Origin: Fusarium oxysporum f. sp. lycopersici 4287
Lineage: Eukaryota > Ascomycota > Sordariomycetes > Hypocreales > Nectriaceae
Direction: 5' to 3'
DNA: 64,000 nucleotides
Assembly (NCBI RefSeq): GCF_000149955.1
Contig: NC_030989.1
Coordinates: 5,041,360-5,105,359 of the forward strand
The stretch's first letter is position 1, and each line of letters opens with the position of its first letter. Under the pieces are notes generated by a model, which was given only the letters and a program-made list of their open reading frames with translations, made no database searches and was not told the DNA's origin. Positions 20,556-31,435 of the stretch are shown here, in pieces. A program made the position numbers and the translations under genes.

Positions 20556-20572
20556 TTTTTTTTTTTTTTTTT
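20556..20572. repeat. Poly-T tract, 17 bp
   Basis: A run of 17 T in otherwise mixed sequence. The intervening region 20573-21093 holds no supported gene. Confidence 0.9.
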
Positions 20573-21093
20573 ATTCTTTAAAAACATCATCATTTGGCGA
20601 ACCTTCCGTACACCGCTTCTACTAGGAAGATTGCTTGAGGTATGGGGAATGAGTGGCTTGTTGACCTGTGATACGGTTATTATGGAAGGTTGATCCAGAG
20701 CAGACGATGAGAAGATCGGTTTTGGATGGCTGCCTACCCTAGTCAGGCTTGCAAAGGCTCTCTCTTAGGAAGCTTGTCAGCTAATTAGAACTTCTGTAGA
20801 TTGTTACAAGAGATACCTCATTTCACAACCTTGGGGTTGTACTCAAGAAAGAGATGCTTTTGTAATGTCAGGATGTCAGATCTTACCATGGTTTGGGTTG
20901 CCGAGCTGCTTTCATGAGGCAGCATGCTGCATTTATGCGATAAGATAAGTCCACCCACAAGTACATTTCAACTTGTATGACTCTTGACGTTCTCCTTTTT
21001 CCTACTTGTCTATGTTGTTAAGCGAAATGACTCCGTGAGCTGCCTCTCCTTTGAAGACAAGGTAGCATCTACATGATAATTGGCTGATCTATT

Positions 21094-21663
21094 CTAATGG
21101 GAGCCAGGGACCCCCATACCATTCTGGTCTTCAGCCAACCGCTTGCCAGCAATCTCAAGAGGTGATGCATGAAACAGAACAATAATGACCCTTGCCCATT
21201 GGTTTGTGTGTTTGATCCACTGATGCATGGTCCTCTCTGAACAACAACATCTCCAGGCCGAGCCGTCTGAGTCTATGCCGAATCCAATACACATTCCAGC
21301 TCGCCAGCAATTACAATGCCATAATCCAGACTCTCGGTGCGGTGTATGGGCGAGTAGGCACCTGGGGGATATCTACATATCTTAGGATGCTGCCCCCGTG
21401 CTTAACTAAACCAGACTTTTGCTTATTTTCATATGCTTATTTGAAAGTGGGAAGGTCTTCGCCATTACTGAGAGTAATTGGAAAGTCTTGAGTGACGTAT
21501 CCTAGCTCGAAAGCAGCGGACATGTTGTCGTTTGTCTGGACGGTCCAAAAGTCAAGCGATTCAGGTAAGTCCTTGACATAAACAGAAACTCCCTCATCAT
21601 TGAGTGTTGTTATATTTCGTTTTGGTGTGGGAGCTGTCCGTTGCTATGGGTTTCGGAAGACAT
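21094..21663 (-). pseudogene. Decayed cupin-domain protein gene
   Basis: Reading the minus strand in three frames recovers a single cupin protein of about 180 residues from the ATG at 21663. The pieces are an N-terminal part (VYVKDLPESLDFWTVQTND), a middle with GGSILRYVDIPPG and the first cupin motif region SPIHRTESLDYGIVIAGELE, and the second motif region GDVVVQRGTMHQWIKHTN followed by ARVIIVL. Damage includes a frame shift near 21610, an in-frame TAA near 21435, a gap or shift near 21350 and another break near 21265. The end at 21094 is intact. Intact relatives are small fungal cupins of unknown substrate. A start-to-stop footprint with at least four lesions supports a dead gene rather than sequencing error. 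Confidence 0.8.
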
Positions 21664-22985
21664 GGTAGGCAATGGCTTTTGTTGGCTGAGGGCAAGAGGT
21701 TTCCTGGGTTTTTCTTGCAGGTCATTGGATTCATGATCTTATATCTTTATATCCACCCAAGAAAGGCCAAGGGCTCGAACATTTATGAATCGGCTTACAG
21801 ACAACGTCTTATTTTACATTGTATAGTTTAATAGTTAGCTCGGCGCTGAGATGGGGATCCTTCGGACCGAGAGATATTCGGCCGGGCCGAACCCCGCCCA
21901 TGCGACTCCTGTGACGAGATCTGATTCTCTGATGTGTGATGTGTGTAAGTTCTTGGTTTTTTTTCTTCCTCGCCCCAAGTCCTACATTTATCTTTATACT
22001 AGGGTCCGACTGGAGTATTACTGCTATAACGATCGCACGCCCTATTATGTAAAATACACAACGTGACAACTCCGAATGCAGTGGCTTCTTTTTTGTTAGA
22101 TTGGCGCCTGCGTGCGCATAGAAGGGATTTTGCCCTTCGTTATAACAATGTGTATGGCGTGTTGCTGCGAAAGCACCAAGCATCGACCAACGCCCTCGAA
22201 CTCTGACGAGTGAAAATGGACAAGGCATCATCGAAATTTCGATCAATAAGATCACGATTTTCTGCTCCATAATCCATTGAATTCACCCCATTGTGAGCTC
22301 AACATACCTACCGTGTATCTAACAGTATTTATGGGCCCCCGGATATATTAATACTAGATGGCTGGGGAAACACCTTGGAGCACAGAACAGAGATAGAAGG
22401 ATGAGGACAAGCGCTAGGGGACTAGACCAGAGTGATCCTTGACTGTGAAAATTTACCTAAGTGAATTAAACATTAACCCTACTTGCGTATTTATTAGTAA
22501 TTATTAGATATATAGCTATATAATTAGAAAAGTATATAAGATATAAAGCTAAATATTATTAACTTAATTCTCTTTTATTAGTTTACCAGAGCGAGGATTA
22601 TTTAATTCCTCTTCCTTTTATAAATATATAAATAATATTATAATAAAGAAAAGTAAAGCTCTTTCCTAGCTACGCCCCCTTTGCCTCACGTCTGGCCTAT
22701 TTGTCGCGAGCTTGCATTGCTGGCACCCCAAGCAAAAGAAAGCGCTTCATATAGAATCTTAGGGTTATCCACGGCTATAATATGAAACTTACAGTGTGCG
22801 GGTAAACTTTGTACTCCGGCTTCGATCTCTAAGATTCTGATTTTGTACCGCAACGAGTCTAAATTTGGTATTATAGCCTCGTGTCCCGCAGCTTTGTCAG
22901 CCGTGCTATGCTAAGTCTCAATACCTACGAAATCGCTCTCTCGCTCTCGTTAGTCCTAACGGCAATCAATTGCTTCCTATCTTAA
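21664..22985. other. 1.3 kb intergenic region with an AT-rich island
   Basis: No supported gene. A 153-codon minus frame at 21809-22270 is Lys/Arg-rich and unrecognised. About 22440-22670 is strongly AT-rich, resembling the island at 9827. Confidence 0.4.
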
Positions 22986-25443
22986 CTACCTAAGACTAAT
23001 ATTCTTAGTTTTCAACCCATATAGGTTAACTATTGGTTGAATCTGCTCCCTTTGCGTCATCCCTGCAACAAAACACGTGCCTACAAATTCATAATGCTTA
23101 TCTCTCTGCCGGATCACGGCTACTTGGTCGAATCCGCTTAATAAACATATCAAGTCACCCTCCTGTAGCTTCGGAGGAAATCTCCCAATATAACCCTTCT
23201 TTGTCTCTGCTATAGTATGATTATAGGGCTTAGTCACTGCGCCAAGATTTTCAAAGTACCTCGTTCCGTCCTCAGGCTCGTCGGGATCCTAGGAATGTAA
23301 GTAAAAATAGAAGATAAGGAGAGTGGATACTGACAGGGATTTGATCAAACAGATCCTTCAGGTAACACAAGCGTGAAAAAGCAACTCTCGACTTCCCATC
23401 AATAATAGGACGGCCAACCATGGCCAGATATTTCGCAAGATCTAGACAATCCTCGGCAGGAAAGCCATCTGGACTGTACCAAGGTAGACTCGACGGCTCC
23501 AGCAAAGTGCGGAATGCGGTCAGTGGATGGCCTCCTGACACGTAACTCTTGTGGCGTATTGCAAAATCGACAGGCCAGGTTATTGGCAATCCTGTTCTAT
23601 GAAGGAGTTCTGGCCTACCGTAATCAGACACCCTTGGTCCGATAGCCTGAATACGATCAAGAATAAGCACTGAAACATCCATTCTACAGCCCGTGATCAT
23701 TGCATCTGATCTTGCTTCAAAAATGCAATCAAATCCCCGTTTGTCTAGTGCAATTATTGCGTCTGAATCTCCTCTGGAGGATGTTTTTGCTTGTGCCTGT
23801 CCTGGAAAGTTTGGTCCCCATGAAGGCATGTCAGGATCGGCGTCCCAGCCATATCCAACACCAGCGAACATGAGAAGGCCTAGAGGTCCGCCCACGGGAC
23901 GATCAGTTTGGTCAAGACTCGACGTAAGATATTTGTTCATGAATTTCTGGCAAACAAGTCCAACAGATATATTCGAAGCATAATCAGGAACAAGTTTGAG
24001 ATTTGTGAGGCCGAGGAAGCCGTAATAATAATCCTTCGGATCTGTCGCCCGGGCGCCTGGCGAAGCCCACCAGATGTTAGTTTTAAGGTCCTCTGGGCAA
24101 AAAAGGCAATTCGTAGGAAGGCCCATGGTGCGGCGGCTCTCGAATATATGATGAAGTAGTTGCCAAATAGGCAGATATGCCTTTACCAGCTTGGAGGCTT
24201 CCGCTTTCTTCAACAATGCAGAATTCGATGGATCCACCATCCATTTCACCCAGACTGCGAAAGATTCTATGGTCTCCAATGAGAATGACCGAAATCCACA
24301 AACAAAAACCGGATGATGAGCAAGGATGATTTCTTGGCGTATCCATATGCGAGACCAGTACGCTACGTCAAAAAGTGGCTGCGCCGGGCCTGTAGGAGAT
24401 TCCCCTACAACTTCTTTAACTTCAAGAAGCCACGGAAACTGTTCAAGCCATAGCAAATTGGTGTATGCCTCATCGAAAATTCTCTGGTATAAGTATTCCT
24501 GGCACATTTGACTAAACTTGCGTACTCTGTAGGACAGCAAGGCCAGGAGAAAGCCGATAGGATGAGAATGTTCCCGAAGGGTGTCGTCGAGTTTGCTGGC
24601 GCGTTCATGAAACTGATTGTGCCAATTCGTAAGTTCGTGAAAGGCCCTTAATAGGGCCGGTCGACAAAGCTCAAGCTCCGAGCCATGTGGTTTCTGCAGG
24701 ATTACGAATATCACCTTAGTTGTATGTTGAAGAGCGTTCGCGACTGCATGGATCTCAACATCCCCGACAATGCCAGATATCAAAGAAGTTTCTTCAACGA
24801 ACGGAAGATGCCTCTTGGCATCTATAACGTGAAGTCTTTTCAAGTGGCTCTGCAATTGTTCGAAACTGTCAAGAAGTTCATGTTGATTTTCGTGGTACAT
24901 AACATCCGCGCAACGGATATGTCGCTGATGCGCCACAGCCTGAACGGCATCCATCGCAGTGTGTATTCGATCAGTTGGCGATCCTAGCCAGCACAAAACA
25001 ATACTGCTTTGCGAGTAGATATCCTTCATCATGGAAACTTGGTGACCTTTCTCGGTTCTGTCCATTTGGTTGATGCAAATGGCATCGACCCATAGTTTCA
25101 AGCTAGTTGCGTTTTTTGATCTACTCAGATGATAGGGAGCATATCTCAAAGCCGATATCAGGTTTTTCGTCACCTGGATTCTATGTTCGTTGACCAGAAT
25201 GGTCTCGGTGACAGTGGGATCTCCCCAGACGTAGGATAGTGCGTTGAATGACAATTCGTCCCCAAATTCAGCGACCTCCAGTCGGCAAGAGATTTCTGGC
25301 TTGGTGGACAGGATCGTCAAAAGCCTGAACTGCCTGCCCGATATGTTCAGGTTGGCATATAGGGTTGGCCCCTTGGGCGATGAGACAGCGTTGCCTGGTC
25401 GGGCGGTGTCGGATACGTATGCTTCTACAAGACAAGAAGTCAA
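22986..25443 (-). CDS. HET-domain (heterokaryon incompatibility) protein
   Basis: Two exons, 23335-25443 and 22986-23288, joined across a 46-bp intron (GTCAGT...CTAG, phase 0), give 803 residues. The HET domain occupies roughly residues 65-215: NALSYVWGDP, a LxVNxxxxxVTxNLxxALRxA segment, LWVDAICINQ and the downstream YSQSSIVLCWLG. A long alpha-helical middle and a C-terminal block ending in a TKKGYIGRFPP...EGDLICLLSG segment are the usual tail of fungal HET proteins. HET domains trigger cell death when incompatible strains fuse, or after activation by NLR partners. The intron is supported because the second exon carries the conserved C-terminal block. The start at 25443 is the first Met and could move if an upstream exon exists. 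Confidence 0.92.
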
Positions 25444-26206
25444 TTGGAAGACTATCAGGAGCTCACAGGGCTTTCAATTTACGATGTGACTTAATCGCGG
25501 TTGACCCAACCTTTCCTGTCAAGTACCACCACCTTCGGATGCACCAAATCGTGAAAAGTGAAGAGAAAAGGATAGTCAACATTGCTCCTATTGTGATTTC
25601 GTAATCTGTTAAAACACGCACTAGGCCTATGGGTACAAGCACTTGTTTTATGTCTGATGTAGCAAGGCATACTGGTAGGCTGCTGGACTGTTAGGCTGTT
25701 AGGCTTATTTCCAAAGTAGAGGAACAAAGCGCCATAGAGTACTTGCTTAGTCAATCTTCCAATAACGGTGGGCATAATATGTGGGCACCTGGTTGCCTGA
25801 ATAAAATGGCGCAGTCTTAGGGAGGGTAAAAGGTCTTTTAATTCTACACGTTTCCCCTTTTCTCTTCCCTCTTCCCCCTTCCTTATCCATACCCCTCCCA
25901 TACCCCTCCTCCTCCTCCTCCTCCTCCTCCTTAATAAGCAGCGCAGTCACGAGATTTCGCGTCATTTTGGCATTTGCTTACTGTTGCATCAGTTTCTCAC
26001 GCGACTTGAGGCAGCAGCATGGGCTATAAAGCACCCTTTTCCCCCTCCCATCTTGTCCATCTTTTCCTTCTCCTTTACACATATTACTTCCCATTACGAC
26101 CTTACCACTATTTACATAAACTAAGACAGACCATCTTATTTCTTCTGATTTACAATTTCCTTCTTTTACCCTTCAACTTCTCAGTACTTGATTCTTTCAA
26201 TACATT
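25444..26206. other. Spacer upstream of the HET gene
   Basis: No supported gene. It contains a pyrimidine-rich stretch and the CCT repeat at 25905-25931; the CT-rich DNA around 26030-26180 could be the 5' leader of the C2H2 gene. Confidence 0.4.
25905..25931. repeat. (CCT)9 microsatellite
   Basis: Nine uninterrupted CCT units (27 bp) within a longer polypyrimidine tract. Confidence 0.9.
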
Positions 26207-27322
26207 ATGTCTGACCAAATTCCTTCACAATCTCACTTCAATCAATGCATTACCACCGAAAAGGGAGAGCCGGCCTATGAGGGCGACTGCTTTGCTGCAC
26301 ACTACCAAGTATACCTACCAGTTTCTCTCGAACCGGGGACGTATCAACATCCTAGTGCTGTCGATGCGCAAAACATATCTTCAGAGTCCTACCAGAGCTT
26401 TTTGAATAACACGGTACTGAGCTCAGACCACCTGTGAGTTAGATGTCCCCTCATCCGATACTTTTGGGAAGGTCTTGTAGGAAGGCGGTGTTATAAGATA
26501 ATACGAACTATTCAATATGCTACCTTCTACCAACAGAGATAATATCAACGGAGACGGCCGAGCATTCCTCTGCGTTATAAGACTTGAGCCAACTGCCCTG
26601 GACATCTTAAAGTCCATCACAAGAAGCACCGCGGATCGCGTCCAGTCCGAGTAGACTATCGCAGCGTCTATAAGGGAGCTAAGAAGGATAGCAATTTGCA
26701 GCATGCAATTAGAGCAGAAAACTTGGGGCAGTCAGGTAAGTTCGTGAGGGTTTTACTTCATCAGAAGAAAGTCACCACATAGCTCTCGCATAAAGAAAGC
26801 GATGATCTCCTCCATGCTCGGCGTTTTTCGCTTCCGGTCGGCGCGATCCCTAGAAAGGGCACACCCATGAAAGGTAAAGATACCCTGGATCACTAACAAT
26901 ACGTCCCAAAGACATGACACTAGAGTTGGAAATAATATCTATCCATATGATTTAACCCAGGGTGAATATGCGGTCTTAACGAATGGTGTTTCTCACTCAA
27001 TTTCGAACTCCAACGAACACTCCGGCCAGTCTACTGATACTGGACTCGGCTACCAACACAACGAAAATATGGGCATTTCTTAGTTAGTCGTTGCGACCGA
27101 CACTGACCCTCAACTGGCACGCTAACCTCACTATAGTGACCATGTGCTTAAGGTTCTAGAGGCTCCAAAGTCAAGCAAGTTTTGGTGCAAACGTACTTCA
27201 AATGGGCCTCAGTGTACCATTTATGGCCAGGAATTTAGTAGAGAAGACAATCTGAAAAGGCATGTCCGGAACAGGGTCTGCGAGAAGGAGTGGAATAGAA
27301 AGACTTGGATTGAACAGTAGAT
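26207..27322 (+). pseudogene. Damaged C2H2 zinc-finger protein gene
   Basis: Five exon-like blocks with plausible GT-AG introns can be followed: 26207-26433, 26537-26735, 26783-26873, 26912-27082 and 27137-27322. The last ends with a C2H2-type finger, QCTIYGQEFSREDNLKRHVRN, and a basic tail ending in WIEQ. Three defects are seen: an in-frame TAG at 26652 in the second block, a phase mismatch between blocks three and four, and a Tyr where the second zinc-ligand Cys is expected (CTIY instead of CxxC). Fungal proteins of this kind usually have this finger at the C-terminus after a long disordered region, as here. It is either a recent pseudogene or a gene whose exon limits I have misplaced; the missing zinc ligand argues for the former. 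Confidence 0.55.
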
Positions 27323-28172
27323 AATCCTTGAAGGCATGGCAGTCAACGCCTAATCCGGTCCTTAAAGATGCATACATTGTCAAGAAAGTTAAGCAGATGA
27401 TACGATGGTTATGGCTGGGCCTATGGATAAGAACTAGGAAGGCTTCAGGCTATTCCGACAGATTTTGAGACAGGGAGGAACGATTTTGTTTAGAAGAGAA
27501 TTGGATAGAGGGAAAGCGGCAGATCGACATTTAACATGTTTTGGAATAGATGCATCGGAATAAGTTATGGAAAGCTGAAACGGCGAAGTTCTTATTCTAA
27601 AAAGTGCTACTAATGCTCTTTAATTAATAAATCATAATTAGAGGATAGTTTGTATCTATTATTATTAAAAGCCTATAGATACTTAGCTACGGCGTAGCTA
27701 GAGAAACAGTTTCAAGCCTCAGCCTAACTACTTTTATCTGCAACCCCCACCCAAGCCTCATCACCTCCTGCTACTCATACCCATCACTTGATCAGATCAG
27801 GCTTTGTCTCTGCTGAATCAAAAGCTATGATCGTGATCTGGAGCCACATCCCACCTTTCATAGGTAACACTGATTTGTCATTCAGGCGTTCTCCTACCAT
27901 AATCGTCATACCTCCTCACCGTGTGCCAAAGTCTGGCATGAACCTCTTCCAAAGCTCGCGGGTAATATTTGAGTCTGTGCAACAATGGCGGCAGTTGCAA
28001 GACAAGCCTTCTCTAACCCTTAAAAACGCAAATGGCAAAACGGTTCTCCACGCGCAAATCGAAAAGATTCATTACAGCAAGCTTGGAGAAACGTCACCTT
28101 GTGGCTGAGAGCTGGTATCATCAGATGTATATTATCTGAAAAATGGCTCGGAATATTTTTTGTTACTATTCA
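27323..28172. other. Spacer between C2H2 relic and Clr5 gene
   Basis: No supported gene. AT-rich around 27600-27670, with a perfect hairpin TAGCTACG-G-CGTAGCTA near 27683. A 106-codon plus frame at 27788 is unrecognised. Confidence 0.4.
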
Positions 28173-29882
28173 TCAGCGATCCTCATCATCTGTAGACGGA
28201 AGGAGGCTATCTAGCATGGATTGAAGATATGCACGCAATATGTACCTCTCCTCCCGACGTTGCCCTCTAAACTCCCTCGTCCTAGCTGTACTAACAGCCC
28301 TTGGAAGCTTTGTGATCTGAGACCGCAAGGTTGGGAGTTTTCTTCGGATGTGGTTCATGCGGACTTTCTCTACATGAAAGTCCTCGGGGCTTCCTCTATC
28401 TTTAAGGAGTAATAAACGATCCTTTGAGAACCTGGAGGCCCAGATAGCGCACTCGGTACCACCTTTCTGTAACAGCTCTATAGCTTCATCGAGAATCTCC
28501 AGGCTGAATTCGGGACAAAGTCTGACAAATAGCCTCAAGGCCAGCAGCTCAGTTGCGAAAACAAAGGCGTCGAGTATCAAGGCATTATCCCGATATTTAA
28601 CGGTCTGGAGACTTCCCATCGCCCTCTTCCTCAGCTCCAGAGCAAAGTCTTCCAAACGAGTGGGATGCGGTGAATATGGTAGCATAGCACAATATTGACT
28701 GAGGTTTCCTAGCTTGACGCTTTCTTTTGCTACCTGCATTTCCGTGAGATTGAGGAAGCTGAGTATTGACTGTGGTTCCGTTTCAACACCAGAGTAATCA
28801 ACATACGAGTTGATATGTTGGAGCGCCTCGCCTATTCTATCAATGTCCAAGAATGACTTTGGTCCCCAGGCTCTACTATAGTGGGACCACATTCTGAGAA
28901 CCATGGGATGGCCGCTTCCGGCGATGGTTTCGAATCCTCTGATGGTCATGAAATATCCACACTCCAATGCTGACTTGAACTTTTGGGGTGTATGTCTGAA
29001 GATTGTGAGGAGTGCGGCCAAGATTTCGCAGGCAGGATCAGTTTTTTCAAAGTTGGCAGTTAGGCGCACTTCCAGCCTTTGTATGAGGGCTGTGGTTATG
29101 GGATTGATGGAAAGCATTGAATGGCTACCGGCTATTTTGGGCCGAGGCAGAGGCAAGCGAACTTTGAAGAGGTTCAGACATACTCTCCACATGTAGATAA
29201 GCTGAGGTATGAACGCCTTGCGATTCCTAAAGCCCTTGAGGCTTTCAATGTTGCGAAATAGCTCTTCAAGAGAGCCTCTAACTTCAGCATCAACGCCCAT
29301 TCCCGTAAGGGCAACAATAGCTGAAGATTGGGACTCGAGGTGCTGCCATTGCTGGAAACTATCCATGTTAATCGATGGAGCAATGAATGAGGCATGGTCT
29401 GCTCTCCATACATCCTTCCCAGATGCAAATGAGCCGTTGATAATGGTGTCAGTAGCACTCTTGATCCTCCAGAGTTCTCTTTCGATATCATCGTGCCAGA
29501 GAAACTCGGGAGAATTGTGATGAAGATGGAATCTTAAGATAAAACTCCTCTGCATCGGCCTCGATGGCAGGGCTTGTGCTGTCCGTTTGCGATCCTGTTG
29601 GGACCGATCGTCAAGAGTCAAACTGCTGGCTTGTTCAATGCCATTCTTTTTGAATCCCCATTTCTCAAAACTACGCCGATACTCGTGTTCTCTGCCAGAA
29701 GTGAGTTGGGGATCTTGTATTGATCATGATTCGGGTAAGACGTACGATGCAATGAAGCCACGTATAGCAGTCATCCCCTCCCCTAGGTATCTGAGGCTTT
29801 GCTGCTCATCCATGTAGACTCTCTCAATAGTTGGTTTCTGCCTCTCCCATTCTGCCTCTGGAATTCTCGGCTTTCGTCCCAT
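28173..29882 (-). CDS. Clr5-domain protein
   Basis: Two exons, 29746-29882 and 28173-29691, with a 54-bp GT-AG intron, give 551 residues. The first 65 residues form a Clr5 domain: basic start MGRKPRIP, then EAEWERQKPTIERVYMDE, a LRYLGEGM helix, and YRRSFEKWGFKKN directly after the splice. That the domain only assembles when the exons are joined is good evidence for the model. The remaining 480 residues are helical without a recognised fold; this architecture (Clr5 plus a long helical tail) is common in Fusarium and relatives. Clr5 is named from a fission yeast silencing factor and is probably DNA- or chromatin-binding. The function of this copy is unknown. It lies between a HET gene and a small membrane-protein gene. 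Confidence 0.85.
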
Positions 29883-30343
29883 AATGTTGCGCGTATAGTA
29901 AGAATCCCCCTAGGAGAATATGGGTTGTTGTGGTTGAATGATGTCTTGGATAAGATAACGGTGGCGACGAAAGCCGGCACGAGAACAGCATGACCAGAAC
30001 TTTTCAAAGTCTCTGACTTGTGATTGAGCAGGATCAAGCCTCATAAATCGCAACCAATAGAGACTGCAGCTTAGGATGATGCGACTCCATCGTGATGCGG
30101 GCCTCCGGTTGCCCAACGATGATTGGACCGATGCTAAATGCCCTTTTCATTTCAACAAATAACATCGCAGGATAACAGTACATAATCAGGTCGATTCATC
30201 TGAGCAGTCTGGTAGGTAACAGGTTTATTTATTATATCATTATAAAGTTCTTCCAAGTCATCCTAGTTTATTATCTTTTTTTAAATCTTCTAAATACTAA
30301 AATCAATTTACTCTAGTACTTATCCTACTACGGACACTGTTCG
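29883..30343. other. Divergent spacer between Clr5 gene and small membrane-protein gene
   Basis: 461 bp with no supported gene; a minus frame at 29910-30116 is probably leader sequence of the Clr5 gene. An AT-rich patch lies at about 30220-30310. Confidence 0.35.
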
Positions 30344-30756
30344 ATGATGTCTAGCAGCCTCGGTGTAAGTCCTTTATAGGTTTTGATAGATGTGTTTACT
30401 AATATGAGAAAAAGGTAAAGATCCGTGCAGCTTTTGGGGCCATTGTCTTTCTGGTCGCCATCATGGCCTTCTTGCTCATTGACATCTACCACCGAGCACG
30501 CCGCACTTACAGAGAGGTCGCTTACCACAGAAACCTTCAAAACTTCCTTTACTGGCTCCAGCCGTACAATCAGTTTGCAGATAGGGACGAAAGTAATCGG
30601 GGCTACTACTACCACTGGCGCGTTGGAACGATGTTGCGCATTCATTTAGAGGACGCAGTAACGACTGGCTTGTATACTTTCCTTTTTCTTCTTCTCTTTC
30701 TATTGTTTGGTGTCTGGATAATCCAGTATTGGATAGCAAGGTGGCTTTTTGGATGA
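30344..30756 (+). CDS. Small two-helix membrane protein of unknown function
   Basis: Exons 30344-30364 and 30415-30756 join across a 50-bp GTAAGT...AAAAG intron in phase 0 to give 120 residues. Helix one lies at about residues 11-31 (AAFGAIVFLVAIMAFLLIDI) and helix two near the C-terminus at about 96-115, rich in Leu and Phe, with a Tyr/Arg-rich loop of about 60 residues between (YYYHW, RTYREVAYHRN). No signal peptide cleavage site is evident. I do not recognise the family. The short first exon is supported by the consensus donor and the frame; a second Met at 30347 could be the true start. Confidence 0.6.
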
Positions 30757-31124
30757 AATCTTAACCCTGCTACTCCAAAGTGTTGAGCCAGCCCGTCCGC
30801 TTCATGTGGTGGGCTAAGGGGAGTAAATGATTTCATCGACTACAGAATGCCAATGGAGGTGGTGATAAATAGCAATTCTTCAGGGACCGGTTAAAATGAA
30901 AATACATTTGGAACCATGCGATGGTCTAGCACGCCAGATGTGTTGTTCGCAGTTAAGACTTGTGGCTAAGAGTTTATATCACCACAGAGAACTTAGCCTA
31001 ACCCTAGGGTGACGAGGAACTAGTTTTGGAGCTCAGGGCAGTAACCCGCATTCGCGATTTAAGTATTTTGATCATGTTCTGCGAACGACCCATTAAGCTG
31101 CCAGGTAGCTCAAAAAAAGAATCG

Positions 31125-31364
31125 GCGGCTCCCCAGTTTCCTCAGTATGGGAAATATGCATTGGGTATGGCATAACTCTTGGTATGGACAGCCTTGGAGT
31201 TGGAAGGGCTCGGAGTCAACTTACAGCATATGCAATCCATGGCGCCTGTTGAAGCAGCCATGAAGAAATTTTGCCAAGTCCCCGTGGATTACAGCTTGAA
31301 GGCTCATCTCAACTATGGTGAGCAAGTACTGAATTCTAGCAATATGTCACGTGACATGGCTTGA
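31125..31364 (+). pseudogene. C-terminal fragment of a nitroreductase-like gene
   Basis: The plus frame from 31125 reads AAPQFPQYGKYALGMA, then TAA at 31173, then VWTALELEGLGVNLQHMQS and a PVDYSLKAHLNYGE segment. This is the characteristic C-terminal part of fungal nitroreductase-family flavoproteins (WTALEAEGLGxNLQH, followed by WKLxAxLxFG). No N-terminal FMN-binding part is found upstream, where the frame is full of stops. It is a truncated relic with a premature stop, sitting only 70 bp before the next gene. Confidence 0.65.
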
Positions 31365-31435
31365 GCGCTATTTCACTCGGCCAAAGTTTCATCTTCTTGC
31401 TTAACTATTTTTGACTTCCTGGCAACAAGACTATA

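Noticed and set aside
21809..22270. 153-codon minus-strand frame
   Set aside because: Composition is low in acidic residues with a KKK and Arg/His-rich end, no family resemblance, and it overlaps unrelated plus frames.
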